This document shows positions 36,705-48,860 of a DNA stretch of 64,000 nucleotides, one piece after another. The notes below the pieces were generated by a model, which was not told the DNA's origin, searched no databases, and saw only the letters and a program-made list of their open reading frames with translations. This DNA is from Warburgia ugandensis (lineage: Eukaryota > Streptophyta > Magnoliopsida > Canellales > Canellaceae). The position numbers were made by a program, and so were the translations under genes. Location: NCBI GenBank assembly GCA_035236585.1, contig CP141130.1:79617944-79681943 (forward strand). The letters run 5' to 3'. Positions within the stretch are counted from its first letter, which is position 1. Every line of letters starts with the position of its first letter.

Positions 36705-37673
36705 ATCTTTTTTTATATACAGCTTTTGTCATGGTGACTAAGACAGTAAACAGTAGGAATTTGGGTTCAAGTACTAAGGTGAGTTTTTTAAGTTCCAAAG
36801 TCTAACAAAGCAGAGGTTGCTCCATCGAATCTACACATTATTCCAAATTATGTAATTAAGAGTCCTGTTGAAAGGTATTTAGCCTTTGGTCTCCTGCAAC
36901 AAGGCGTCTCTCTTTGTTACACTTGGTCGAAGGTTTAGTGGGCACTTTCTCTCTTAATAAAGAGAGCTGAAGTAGATTTAGGAATTGGGACAGCATGTTC
37001 TAAGTAGTTTGCCTTACATTTCTGTGGTGCATTAAGAAAAAAAATAAAAATGGTTAAGACTTCTAGCAAGAGTCGCGCTTCTAAGCATTCGAAGAAGGTG
37101 ATCCTCTTTTGACGTGTGGTGAAATTGGTTTGTACATAATGTTGTTCATCATGTTTGGCGTACCTTAAATAGACCAGAGATGTCATCGGATGCTTTTAGC
37201 ATCTCTCTTTTTGAGTTAAGTATCAATGCCTTCTATTTTTTAGCTTTTATTCAAAAATACCCAAGACAAGTGGTTAAGATCATTCAAATACATTAATTTC
37301 ATCGAGATTACCTATTTTTGGTATGTCGAATATGATGAATGCCTTGGATCTATAAATTCAATTTCACCACATATAAGAAAAAGAGTGTCCAAAACTCCTA
37401 CGGAGACTATAAATAGTAAAAAACTATTATTCAAAAAATAAATAAACAAACACAAAATGAAAAGCTTGAACAAAAAGTGCTCAAATTCTTTGCATGGACT
37501 GACGTTTAGATAATTTTAGTTTTTTATTAGGAGGGAAGAATTACAAAGAAAATCACACTCACACACCCTCCTAAATCTAATCATAGCCAAAGGAGAAAAT
37601 AGCAACCCAAATCTATGAAAGAAGCATATTCCAAGAGTTGGATAAGAGTGTTGGATCATCCAACTAGAACTCG

Positions 37674-37719
<46 letters not shown>

Positions 37720-38021
37720 CTTTGATCATGCTCTACATACGCGATAATTCATAAATCATCTCCAGTGGATAATCTTAAACATTCAAATGTATGAGATTTC
37801 CTTATTCTTAACTTTCTAAGGCAATTCACTTAGTTTCCATCACACAAAAATGATGCTAGATTAATTATCATAGCAAGCTCCATTGCAATGCATATGTCTT
37901 AGATTAGCACCATGTTATGTCAACAAAATATGTCTTTCAGTTTCTTTCATGGTCCGTTAGCAACAATAGTATATACAACAAAATGTACCCCTTCAGAGGG
38001 TAATTAGACTTATATTATTTG
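36705..38021. other. Intergenic, copy B of 11149-12461
   Basis: No gene recognised. It includes the (TA)n tract at 37677-37717. Confidence 0.5.
37677..37717. repeat. (TA)n microsatellite, copy B
   Basis: About 41 bp of TA repeats, slightly longer than in copy A. Confidence 0.95.
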
Positions 38022-38271
38022 AACATATCCAATAGATACTGAAAATGGCACTAGTTAAAAAAAGTGAAGCAATCCAAGTCAAAGATTCTACAAAGGCAAG
38101 GAGAAGGCCAAAAAGAATAATAATAGAAGTAGTGAGAAAAGATTTAATAACTTTGGAATTAAATGAAGCAATAACACTTAATAAAGGAGAATGGAAGAAC
38201 AAGATTCATGTGACCGACCCCTAATCAAGACTTAATGACTATGATATATATATATATATATATATATATAA
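38022..38271 (+). mobile_element. RTE LINE 3'-end fragment, copy B
   Basis: Counterpart of 12462-12703 with a few substitutions and a longer terminal (TA)n run (about 38242-38271). Confidence 0.75.
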
Positions 38272-39516
38272 TCTTCAGGACACACCTAATACAATGTAGT
38301 TACAAAAGTTTTACTTTTTTCACTAAAAAAATTTCAGCTTTTTTGTCAATCATATCAAACTTTAAAAATGTGTCTTTTCTTTTCTTTTTTACATTTTACA
38401 TTTTTTCTCATTTAATTCCTTTTTTAAAAATATTTATAATTGTTTTTAGGTTTGTAACTTTCTTTTATTTATATGATCTTTTGTTATTATGACATTTTCA
38501 TATTTAAGACTTTTCATTTTTCTTTAAATATTCACTATGCTTCAAGTTTGTTTACATCAATGTAATTCTTACTTTAAGTATGTTGTTCAAAGTAGCTATA
38601 ATAATATAACTTTATGCTTAAAATAGTTGTTAAATAGGTTTCCATTTGTTTTTCTAATTTTTTGTAGATTTTAAATTTTATGGTCTTTTTTCTCCAAAAT
38701 TTTTTAATTTTTTTCAACTAAGAACTTTGTAATTGTAGTATAAAGTAGGGATTAGGGCAAAAACATCAACATCAAAGAGTACATATTCTAGTTTCGATTT
38801 ATGTTCGAGCATAATTACAAAAAAAAAAAAAAAAAAACTCTTTTTTTATTTTGTTTCAAAATTGTATCTTTTTCACATGCTATATCAAACTATAAAAAGG
38901 CATTCTATGCCTGAGACTTCTATGAAAATTCTCCACCCATGAATGGTGCTAATTAGAGCAGGAAAAAAGGATTGATGGATAGAATTTGATCAAATCTATC
39001 ATGGATCTTAAGCTAAATAGATTGAATACACCATATTTGTTTTTTAAAAAGATAAAACATTTTCAATTCATATGTAATATATGTTCGAATAACGGATCCA
39101 TGGATAATCTATAGTAATAAAATTAATATATAAAAGATTTACTAGTGAATTCTTCTAGTGAATTTCACAGGTAATCACAGATAACTAATTGTGATGGAAT
39201 TGAATTCTCCCACAAATTTTGTATAGACTACAACACATAAACCACTCATCTTTGGTGGCACAAAAAATCTTTCAAATATTTACAAAAAAAAATTCAAAAT
39301 AAAGTAATAGCCAAATGATAGTTTATAGCATCTTATTATTGAGACCAAAAAAAAAAAAAATTTATTATTATTTAAGTTTAGCTTTTTTTCAACTTTGTAC
39401 TTTAAATAAATGTCCTCGGATAAATTGGTGGGAATCACATATTTAACGGATCAGATTATCCGCTTAAAATATAATTCTCATCTATTCAATCTTGTAATGC
39501 TCTTTGTGCCAAGTAA
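38272..39516. other. Very AT-rich intergenic block, copy B
   Basis: Same as 12704-13936 with homopolymer changes and a small duplication of CTAGTGAATT near 39141-39162. No gene recognised. Confidence 0.5.
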
Positions 39517-39694
39517 AGGGCAGCCCCAGTGCACAAAGCTCCCGCCTATGCGGGGTTCAGGGAAGGGGCAGGCCACAATGGCTTAAAGTAGGCAGCCTTA
39601 TCTTGCATTTTTGCAAGAGGCTGATTCCACGCCTTAAACCTGTGACCTCAAGGTCATATGACGACAACTTTTACCATTACGCCAAGGCTCACTT
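39517..39694 (-). repeat. Au SINE, full length, copy B of 13937-14114
   Basis: Flanked by matching TCTTTGTGCCAAGT at 39501-39514 and 39707-39720, a 14-bp candidate target duplication with no mismatch. About a dozen bases lie between the SINE head and the second repeat. Confidence 0.9.
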
Positions 39695-39985
39695 CTTACC
39701 GTTGCATCTTTGTGCCAAGTGGTAGCCATTTTATTTTCTTCGTGTTCTTTATTCACCAATGATTAGTTTTGAGGGCCAGAAATTAGAGCCTACGAACAGC
39801 CAAATGCCAAATGGCTCCCAAATTTTCCACAATGTCTTATTGGTGTCATGTCACACAAGATTGAGATTAATAGCTTAAATCATTCAAGACAGCGGCACCG
39901 TTTGTAATCTCACCCGTTCATATATTCAAGTATAAATACGCGCGTCCCTTAATCGTCAATAGAAAAGACTATTTAAATTCATCTC

Positions 39986-40099
39986 CTTGACAGTGACCTA
40001 AAAGTAATCCAACGGCCAAGAACCATCATGGCCCATGCACACCTTTTTTCCCTTCTTTAAATTGACCAGCCACCGTGCTTCAGGCGTCGTTGACGTCAA
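39986..40099 (+). promoter_or_regulatory. W-box / TGACGTCA cluster upstream of SOBIR1-B
   Basis: Same cluster as in copy A, with TGACGTCA at 40091-40098 inside opposed TTGAC cores. Conserved spacing; function inferred. Confidence 0.4.
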
Positions 40100-40918
40100 A
40101 GTCTACGCGGACTTTCTCAGGAAGTTAAATTCATACAAAATGACTAAAACACCCTTATTATTTTTTATTTTTTGTTGGAATTGATAAAAGTATAAAACAC
40201 CTAAATTTTACAAAAAAAAAAAGAAGAAGAAGAAAAAGACAAATCTTTCTTCCAAATGATGTAGATCGATTCTCATACAGTGGCCAATCAAGCGTGGCAT
40301 TCATCTTCTGAGACCATCTTGTGCCCACTTTGGTTCAAAATTCTCATGTATTTGATAATCCTAAGAAAAATTTCTTTTTCTAAGACATAAACGGTGAAGA
40401 TTTCTACACCATATATTTGGATTTTTTGAGGCATTTGATTTTATGTATTTGTTTAGAATCATAATGATTAGGATCATCTAGGTCATGTTCATAGAAGATG
40501 AACGATTCAGATCATTGGAAAGTTGGGCCCACTTGTCCCTTAAAATTAAAAAAGAATAAAAAGTTTGGCTTTGATAATAGTCTATGGCAAAATAGTTCTT
40601 TCGACTTTTAGTAGAAAAGGGTTAGGAATTTTGTTTATTATGTACGGGCAATTTGGTCCATTCCGGACACTACAGAAAGCTCCCAGTGATTTCAAACCAG
40701 GTATTCAGACCGTCCGATCCTTCCCATCAGTCCATTCTAGACTAATCTAAGCCGTCAATTTCTGCACTTTGAGTTTTCACCTTGATCCTGTCTGTTATTT
40801 AAAGCAGAGAGCAAACTTCACCATTCCTTATTCAAGCAAACAAAATCCTCCCAACCAAACACCAAGTTATCCCCCAAACCCAGAACCAGCTCCCATTTCT
40901 GGCCGGAATCTGACCCAC

Positions 40919-42784
40919 ATGGCCGGGAAACTCCTTCTGTTGCTCCTCTTTTTACTCTCCCTTAGTTTACTCAGCCAATCAGTGTCTCTCGAAGCGTCAG
41001 ATTCCGACGCGCTCCGTCGCCTGATAGCCGGCTTTGGTCTGCAAAGTCAACCCAACGCCAATCCTTGTAGCTCGCCGGGAATATCATGTGAACGTCGAAT
41101 CGCCGGCGAATCTTCACGAATTAGAATCACCCGAATCATCCTCAAATCGAAACGGCTGAAAGGGTTCCTCTCTCCGGCAATCGGACAGCTCTCCGAGCTC
41201 AAAGAACTCTCTCTCTCAAACAACCACCTTTCCAACAAACTGCCGCGGGAAATATCCAACTGCCGGAAGCTTGAAGTCCTGAATCTCCGAAACAACAAAT
41301 TTTCCGGCGAAATCCCATCTGGATTATCATCGCTTGTGAATCTCCGGTCAGTAGATCTCTCCTCAAACAGATTTTCCGGCGACTTGAGCTTTCTGAAGTA
41401 TTTTCCCAACTTGGAAAATCTTTCTCTCACCGACAATCTCTTCACTGGAAAAATCCCTCGCTCTCTGAAATCATTCCGAAACCTTCGGTTTGTAAACCTC
41501 ACTGGAAATTTCCTTCAAAGCCCAGTTCCAAAATCGCTCCCAAACATCGAAAATCCGTCCACTTTCGGGCTCCATCGTTACAAACTTGCAGAAAACTCCA
41601 CCGCAAGTAAGCGCAACAATTCCCGTAAGTTGCCAAGTCATGCTTCCGCAACTGCTCCTGCTCCTTCACCGGCTACCTCGCCCAAAAACTCCAAGGGCAG
41701 AAACATCGGCAGATGGATTCTAGGCTTCTTGGCCGGCGCTGTTGCCGGAATTCTCTCAGGCGTGATTTTCTCTCTCCTCTTTAGAATCCTCTTAAACTGC
41801 ATCCTAAACAGAGGCAAAAATGTTGGGCCTGATATTTACAGTCCATTGATAAAAAAAGCCGAAGATCTAGCATTTCTGGAGAAAGAAGACGGACTTCAAT
41901 CTCTGGAAGTCATTGGTAGAGGTGGATGCGGAGAAGTTTACAGAGCGGAATTAGCAGGGCCCCCACCAAAACCAATTGCCATTAAAAGGATACAAAACCC
42001 AGCGTCAATGAACGCTGCAGACATCAACGAGGAAGACAGCAAGCTTTTGAACAAAAAAATGAGGCAACTTCAGTCGGAAATCAAGACCGTTGGTCACATA
42101 AGGCACCGTAATCTACTCCCTCTATTAGCCCACATCGCCCGCCCCGATTCTCATTTGCTCATTTACGAGTATATGAAGAACGGTAGCTTACAAGACGTGT
42201 TGCACCAAGTTTCCCAAGGAACCCGCGAGTTAGAATGGCAAGCTCGCCACAAAATCGCCCTAGGCATCGCCGCAGGGTTGGAATATCTTCACCTGCATCA
42301 CAGTCCAAGGATTATTCACAGAGATTTGAAGCCTGCAAATGTTTTGCTAGATGATGATCTGGAAGCCAGAATTGCTGATTTTGGACTGGCTAAGGCAATG
42401 CCCGAAGCAAATACCCATGTGACAAGTTCGAACGTAGTGGGAACGCTTGGCTACATTGCTCCAGAGTATCACCAGACTTTGAAGTTCACTGATAAGTGTG
42501 ATATTTACAGCTTTGGGGTTGTTTTGGTTGCTCTGGTTATGGGGAAATTGCCATCTGATGAGTTCTTCCAGAACACCGAGGAGTTGAGCTTGGTGAAGTG
42601 GTTGAGGAATGTGATGGCTTCTGAGGATCCAAAGACAGCTGTTGATCCTAAGCTTTGGGGGAATGGATTTGAGAATCAGATGCTTTTGGTGCTGAAGATT
42701 GCATGTTTTTGTACTTTGGATGATCCAAAGAAGAGGCCTAACAGTAAGGATGTAAGGATCATGTTGGCGCAGTTACAGTGCTAA
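40919..42784 (+). CDS. SOBIR1: SOBIR1-like LRR receptor kinase, copy B (looks intact)
   Basis: A 621-residue receptor kinase. Signal peptide about 1-24; Cys pair 50/57; five LRRs (about 85-205); a Ser/Pro-rich then basic linker (TSPKNSKGR, 253-261); membrane helix about 266-296 with glycines 269, 273, 277 and 281 (GxxxG repeats, known in SOBIR1 to support pairing with receptor-like proteins); then a kinase. Visible motifs: GRGGCGEV (333-340), Lys356, Glu387, HRD with Asp469, DFG with Asp487, GTLGYIAPE with Thr509, and Glu516. It is an RD kinase. It ends ...MLAQLQC, close to the family end. It acts at the plasma membrane with LRR receptor-like proteins and BAK1-type co-receptors in immune signalling. 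It is intronless. The start at 40919 is preferred over 40769 because the signal peptide follows it. No receptor-like protein partner gene is in the window. Confidence 0.95.
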   Translation: MAGKLLLLLLFLLSLSLLSQSVSLEASDSDALRRLIAGFGLQSQPNANPCSSPGISCERRIAGESSRIRITRIILKSKRLKGFLSPAIGQLSELKELSLSNNHLSNKLPREISNCRKLEVLNLRNNKFSGEIPSGLSSLVNLRSVDLSSNRFSGDLSFLKYFPNLENLSLTDNLFTGKIPRSLKSFRNLRFVNLTGNFLQSPVPKSLPNIENPSTFGLHRYKLAENSTASKRNNSRKLPSHASATAPAPSPATSPKNSKGRNIGRWILGFLAGAVAGILSGVIFSLLFRILLNCILNRGKNVGPDIYSPLIKKAEDLAFLEKEDGLQSLEVIGRGGCGEVYRAELAGPPPKPIAIKRIQNPASMNAADINEEDSKLLNKKMRQLQSEIKTVGHIRHRNLLPLLAHIARPDSHLLIYEYMKNGSLQDVLHQVSQGTRELEWQARHKIALGIAAGLEYLHLHHSPRIIHRDLKPANVLLDDDLEARIADFGLAKAMPEANTHVTSSNVVGTLGYIAPEYHQTLKFTDKCDIYSFGVVLVALVMGKLPSDEFFQNTEELSLVKWLRNVMASEDPKTAVDPKLWGNGFENQMLLVLKIACFCTLDDPKKRPNSKDVRIMLAQLQC

Positions 42785-44902
42785 GCGAGAGTATGAAATA
42801 TGAAATGTATAGCACCGAGTGAAAGTATGAAATATGAAATGTATTATGTCTTATTGCATGTTATGTGTAATGTCTAACTCTTATTTTCACTGCCTGCAGT
42901 TATAAATAATGCTCTTATTTTCACTGCCTGCTGTTATAAATAATTGTGTACTCTCTCTCTCTCTGGAACATGTGATCTACAGTGCACGTTAATTCCATCC
43001 CAATTTTGGTAAGACAGGCAGGTGCTGAATGAAGTCAGTGCATGCTGTGGAGTGAGAAGGTCCCTATTTTACTTCACTGAGACAGTGACGGGACCCCTAA
43101 GTAAAATGTCTAACAAACAACTTGCATCTTCTCTGAAATACCCTTGGTCTCAAGTTTGAATCATTGCTTTCTTGGCCAATTAAGTTTAGAACTACAGCGT
43201 GCCATGAGAGTAATTTGCTTTATAATTCTTCACTATACCAAAAATTTAATAAATAAATAAACCCACTTTTTTTTTTTATAGTGACTGACTTTTTTCAAAG
43301 TTTCCAACCTACAGTCTCTTGGTTGGGGAACAAATAACCCCTTACTTTAATAGAAACACTTAAGTGGTCCCTAGATTTTAGTGATTCCAGCCATTCATAG
43401 ACTGATCCCAACTTACTGTGTTTTACCTTTATGTGCCGTATAATATAATCTCAATATGACCTTTTTAAGATGGGAACAAACCCAATTTTTCAGCCCTTGT
43501 TGATGGCCATAATCACATCAAGATATTGATTGAACTAAACTTCATAATAAGAAATTCTTAGTTAGGCGATAAATGATGATCATCAAGAACACACATCAAT
43601 CTAATATTATCAAGTAAAATTAAAAATAATGGGAACAGGTCAACTCTAGTTGAGATCCCTTAACTCTCAAGTAATTCACCAAGCATCATGGCATTGGTAG
43701 AAAACCCACAAAATATTCAGTTGAAATTCTTCATCCACCCCTGAAATAGCCACGCCCAACCCACTTAGAACATTTTTTGTACAACCTTCGCTCAATCAAC
43801 TGATGTGCATGAATTATCAAATAAACTAATTTTATCAAACTATTTCACCAGCATTATTTATTTTTATTTTTTTTGCATAAAACAATTCTAAGTCAGCAGG
43901 TCAAATCCCCATAAAGAGAATAAGAGCTATTAGTATACTCTAGCAATAAGAGTACAGTGACAGAAGAGCCTTCGTCAAACATTTCTAGCCCAGGTTTCAA
44001 TCTAAAGTCGGGACCATCTCGTAGATGAGACAACAATGTTTGATTTTAAGGCATTGGGGGCTTAATTTCCTAGAATTTGTGCCCTATTGTCATGCATGAT
44101 TTTGATGGATTTGGTAAGTCAATTGCTACTTGGCAAGGGACCTCGTTTCGTGAAACTCACTCAGGAAGTAAGGAAGGTGACAAGAAGACTTGCTGGATTT
44201 ATAGTCTTGAACATGACATGTTATGCAATTAGTGCCACAACCTAATTTGAGGTTGGTAGCACTATTAGCTGAGGGGATCACATATTTTATAGTATGAATC
44301 TTGCATCTTAATTTTCTTGTTATAGACGAGCTTTGTCCCAAAAATCACATACTTTGAAGGATTGTACTGTTGTTTTTAACTAGCTATTTTCAGTTTCAAA
44401 TGGACATAGCAGAACAGCATAGAAAAATCAATGGAAGGATCATTCAAGGGCGTATTTTTGGGATGGTTGAGATTGAAGGTTCAGATCAGAACTTACAAAA
44501 CGGTGAGCCCTACTTGTAATTTACCACAAAACCCAAAATAAGTGTGTGCCGATTAGTTCTTAAATTAAGGAAAATATGGATCTTACGAGGATGATAAGTT
44601 AACTAATTAAGACAGGGATGATGTTCTTGTACATGTGTCTAGCCACCCAACCCAAGATTTGTAAATTATAAAATCAGTCACCACTATAGTATGTTGGTGC
44701 ATCCGACAAAAGCATCTTGGTCTTTATTCCCATAATTACACCGTTAAGCACTAGATTAGTTAATCTTATTCAATTTCTTTTCAACTTCTGCATCTAGGAG
44801 GAAGAGGAAAAAGGTCTTCTAGGGTTTTTTTTTTGTGGTTGACTTATTAACATTTCTAGAGACAAAGTGGACGAAGAAGGCTTCTCTTTTCTCTGATGCA
44901 TA
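42785..44902. other. SOBIR1-B 3' flank and start of the B-only segment
   Basis: Right after the stop, AGTATGAAATATGAAATGTA is repeated (42789 and 42826 regions); copy A's altered stop arose in this repeat. The 34-bp duplication and a short (CT)n follow. From 44197 the sequence is absent from copy A. No gene recognised. Confidence 0.5.
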
Positions 44903-45075
44903 AAAAAGGGTAGCCCCAGTGCAAAAGCTCCCCAGTCCAAAAAAGAGACGGATTACAAGAGTTTATAGTATGCAGTCTTACCTTGTATTTTTGTAATAGG
45001 TTATTCCTATGCCTTGAATCCATGATCTCAAAGTCACACAATGACAACTTTATCATTACGCAAGACTCTCCTTCC
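44903..45075 (-). repeat. Au SINE with 12-bp target duplication
   Basis: Diverged full-length copy. It is flanked by CTCTGATGCATA (44891-44902) and CTCTAATGCATA (45076-45087), one mismatch. Confidence 0.88.
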
Positions 45076-46795
45076 CTCTAATGCATACATGATTATAATG
45101 TTGTTAGACAGTGAAAGTGACCGCTTTCATCTTTTAAAACAATAAACTGCTAGGAATCCACTAAATAATCCAAAGAATGGGCTAATACATGCTGCTTTTG
45201 ACTGGGAGACTTAGAAGAAGCTTCAGGGAAAATAGCAGAGTGGAAACGTCTGATTTGATTCCTCATGTGTCAAAAATCAAGGAACCATCTTGTGGGTTTC
45301 ACGTTTCCATTCAACAAATTCTTCCCTCATGCTTTGAAACTAATGACCACCTCAACCTGCATTCCCGGCATCAAAACAGCAATGAAGATTCACCTACTGT
45401 CCCCACTTTTGAAGTCGGTCTAGTCTTTCCTAGTTTACACACAGAGAGCTGATCCTTAGATGTTCTTGGGGCCATAAAAGCATCAATAAACTTCTATCCC
45501 AAGATAAATATTAATCATAGACAAATTCTTCTAGTAGGACTTAACATTGGTGTTGAGGATTACATCTTCTAATGATAGACAAAATCTGCAGTTAAACTGC
45601 AAAATAGAAGATCAATTTGAGAAACTTTTAGTGTAGATCACCCAAATAATACCACCATTTAAGTCATAGTTTAAATAGTTGAAAACTCGACTTGACTCAA
45701 AAGTACAGCAAGTTGAGTTAACTCAATGCAATGTCTCGTGGACGACTTGAAAGTACCAGAGTAGAATTTTAATATTGTTTTATTCATTATTTGGCAGATC
45801 TCCTGTTCCACTCCAAGTGCATATAAAGCATTTTTGTTATGTAACAAGTCAACTCAATGAGCTACTTGATATGCTACCGAGTCCAGTAACTCACACTAGT
45901 TTTTCAAATCGACTCGCGAGTTGTAGAAATATGATTTAGATAATTCACCTTCCTAAGCTTTATAACAAACTAATGGTAACAAATACTAGATGATTCTAGC
46001 TAACTTCCTACTACCCCACAACACTTAATGAGATCCTTTCTTCCCATAACCCCACCTCCCAACCTCCCTTGTTCCCAACATAAAAAGAAAAGGGAAGAAG
46101 AGGAAAAGAAATTCATGGGCCTAGTCTTGAAAACAAGCATTCATAGTCAGGAATGTATTTGGGTTATATCAAAACCACAACTACTATAATGGTTAAGCCT
46201 CCTAAGTCATCACTATAAGGACCACCTTCTAGCAAGTGCCCTCCAATGTAGTGCCGGAAGAAGGGCCTCTACTCTGGTACCTTGTAGGTTATGAGTTAGA
46301 GGTGCTCGTGGGTGTGGATGTCCAACATTCAAAAAATAACAATATGCATGCCTTGAAGGGCCTCCACCAAGGTAGTTAGTAGGTCCAGGTTCGAGATGCT
46401 CGTGAGTGTGTCTTTAACAATTAAAATAATAATAACAATAATATATTATATATAAAGATGATTACCTTGAGTGAACAAAAGATAAATTTCTCAAAATTTG
46501 GAGAGGCTAAAAAAATAACAAAGCATGTAAAGTGTATGCGGCAGTGTAGATCCATAAATATTAAAACGTAGACAGGTATTTGAATAAATAAATAAAGGAA
46601 GGAAGGAAGAAAGAAAGAAAGAAAGTTTAGGTGGTAGAACTGTAAAAGGAAAAAATAAAATCGTGGGGTTTGTTGGCATTTTAGAGAATGAATATTTACT
46701 GGTGAAAATGTCTGCTGCGTAATATCAAATAGCCACCGGTAAAGATGTTTTCTTAGTAACTATCTATCTGTAAGTGCAAGTGCATGTGTCGGTTA
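45076..46795. other. Intergenic, with a possible MITE and a microsatellite
   Basis: No gene recognised. About 45672-45930 has weak inverted ends (TTGAAAACTCGACTTGACTC at the left, a TTGAAAAACT-type arm reversed at the right), like a small non-autonomous DNA element. A GAAA/GGAA microsatellite is at 46582-46625. Confidence 0.35.
46582..46625. repeat. (AAAT)/(GGAA)/(GAAA) compound microsatellite
   Basis: Consecutive AAAT, GGAA and GAAA units within 44 bp; copy B only. Confidence 0.85.
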
Positions 46796-46977
46796 AAAAA
46801 GGGTAGCCCCAGTGCACAAAACTCCCTCTTATGCAGGATTCGGGAAGGGGTGGGCCATAAGGGCCTAAAGTACACAGCCTTACCTAGCATTTTGTAAGAA
46901 GCTATTTTCACACCTTGAACACGTGACCTCAAGCTCACATGACGACAACTTTTACCGTTGCGCCAAGGCTCCCCTTC
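46796..46977 (-). repeat. Au SINE with 11-bp target duplication
   Basis: Full-length copy flanked by TGTGTCGGTTA (46785-46795) and TGTGTCAGTTA (46978-46988), one mismatch. Confidence 0.9.
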
Positions 46978-47164
46978 TGTGTCAGTTACTAATAATAAAT
47001 AAAGGAAATTTGATGTATAGCATAAAATAGGAATGCACAAATATAAATATGTAGGAGCTGTATATGCATGCACAAATATGCTGTTGACTGCTCAGTCAAC
47101 TTATCTTTTCTTCTTTACAGCAGAAGTGTATTTTCTTGCCAAAGGTAACATGAACTAGCTTCCC

Positions 47165-47449
47165 ATGGAGCAAAAGTCATGTCCTCTCTGTCAAGCTGAA
47201 GTGTAAGATGTAGACCATTTGTGTCTCCAGTATGAAAGGTGAAACCTGTCTAGGAGAAATCGGCCGGTTCCTTCAATTCTTCTTGTCAATAGGTCGGAAC
47301 AGTTAATGAAATATGGTCAAGTTCTTCTAAAGGATCCAAACAACTTCAGAATCACAGTTCTGCTCCTTGAAGCTGTGTTTCAACTTGCCTTTGATGGTTC
47401 GGCTAAAAAGAAGCCATTAAAAGCTCAAAGCGAGAGCTGTTGGCAGTGA
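47165..47449 (+). pseudogene. Unidentified broken coding-like fragment
   Basis: A 95-codon frame starting MEQKSCPLCQAEV contains two in-frame stops early on, then about 68 open codons including RPVPSILLVNRSEQLMKYGQ and FRITVLLLEAVFQLAFDG. CPLC with a later DHL resembles the zinc-binding segment found after some LINE reverse transcriptases, but the rest matches nothing I recognise. It could be a captured host exon. Copy B only. Confidence 0.3.
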
Positions 47450-47770
47450 TAATAAGGCAATGTATAGCAGGACTCTGCATATTTTTTAACCAAATAACTA
47501 AAATGAAGTAGAGTCATTTATATTAACTAAAGGCTTAAAATATTTTCATGAGCTCGGTATCAATCCTTCATGGATGTAGCAAAGTTCAACAATCACGATA
47601 GATGCGCCTAAGACAATGCTAAACCCAGCATTGAGGCTCCTAGAGGTGGAATGGAATGTAAAAGGTTTGCTTATGTTTCAGTTAGTGCCTTTTTATGCAT
47701 GTGTTTAGGCGATGGATACAGTAACTACTCAAGCATCACCCTTTTGGAGTTTCTATTTACTGGATGTATA

Positions 47771-47871
47771 AAAAGGGCAGCACCGCTGCACAAAGCTCCC
47801 CTGTATGTAGGGTCTGAGAAAGGGGCGGCCCACAATGGTCAACAGTACACAGTTTTGCCTTGCATTTATGG
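47771..47871 (-). repeat. Au SINE tail fragment
   Basis: Holds only the 3' half of the SINE (GGGCAGCACCGCTGCACAAA on the plus strand through TTGCATTTATGGG); the tRNA-derived head is missing. Confidence 0.8.
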
Positions 47872-48515
47872 GCTAATTTATTAGATGCATGACTTGTCTT
47901 ATTGTCTGTTCGATGCACTCAAACAAAATGTGAAAATGGAGTGATGTAGGTGACGAACATGGCTCTAGAGTGTTTATACCAAACCCTTCTCTTTTTCGCT
48001 CGAAAAGGCAATGCACCTCTTTGAACTATACTTGATTCGTAAAGAATGAAAGTATTGGTTAGAAGTTATCCGGACTTTTTCAAAGCGCTCCATGTGTCAC
48101 GAGACATGGGGCATTCTACTCCAAACGAAAGGTAGCCCGAATAATGCATTAGTTGAATGCATGGACGTAGAATTTATACGTAAACACCGCTCTGCTAGTC
48201 GAGGAAGCTGATTGCCTCGCTGGAGAGGGTGTTGAACTTAAAGTTTGAGAATCAAAAGTTCTTGATTCTCCTCCTCTTTACGTGTTTTTTTGTAGGATCA
48301 TACTGATGTTCATCTGATCTTTGTACGGCTATGGGGAGGGTTTTTCTCGTCCATCAATAAAAATTCATTACCTTAAGAGAGAAAAACAAAAAACAAAGCA
48401 CTTGGAGTCAAAGCGCTCTAACTTTTTCATTGTAGGGTTCGCAGATAGATGATTTACATTGTTCATCTAATGCATGCCTTTGGATACATCTCAGTCAGAA
48501 AATCAGGCATATTGT
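47872..48515. other. Intergenic, no gene recognised
   Basis: Contains a perfect inverted pair GAGAATCAA/TTGATTCTC (48247-48255, 48262-48270) and little else of note. Confidence 0.45.
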
Positions 48516-48860
48516 TGTTGGGGATTTATAGTCCCCGCCTAAGATCAAGCACACATAAACGCTGAAATTTTATGTGATTCGGCTAATATGCCTATATCCA
48601 CGGAGATGCAGAGCAATTTCACTATAAAATGAAATGATACATAAGAAGAATTACAGGGGGTATTTACAAGCAAAGAAGGCAGGGACTGAGGTGTTGTTAA
48701 TCAATCTTCAGCTCCTCCCTATTTATAGGATTTTTAGAGCTTAATTTTTAACATATTGTTCACAAAGTCTTAGGCGGTGGCCGACGCAGTTGACGTCAGC
48801 AGCGCTTGCCACAGTTGACGTCGGCGTCGGTGGCGGCTGAAAAATGGGACTGGACCAACA
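48516..48860 (-). mobile_element. Solo LTR with 5-bp target duplication
   Basis: 345 bp starting TGTTGGGGAT and ending GGACCAACA (TGTTGG/CCAACA inverted ends). It is flanked on both sides by ATTGT (48511-48515, 48861-48865), a perfect target duplication. On the minus strand a TATA-like CTATAAATAGGGAGG sits mid-element, suggesting that orientation. A pair of CAGTTGACGTC motifs lies at 48787-48797 and 48812-48822. No internal region is present. Superfamily not determined. Confidence 0.85.
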
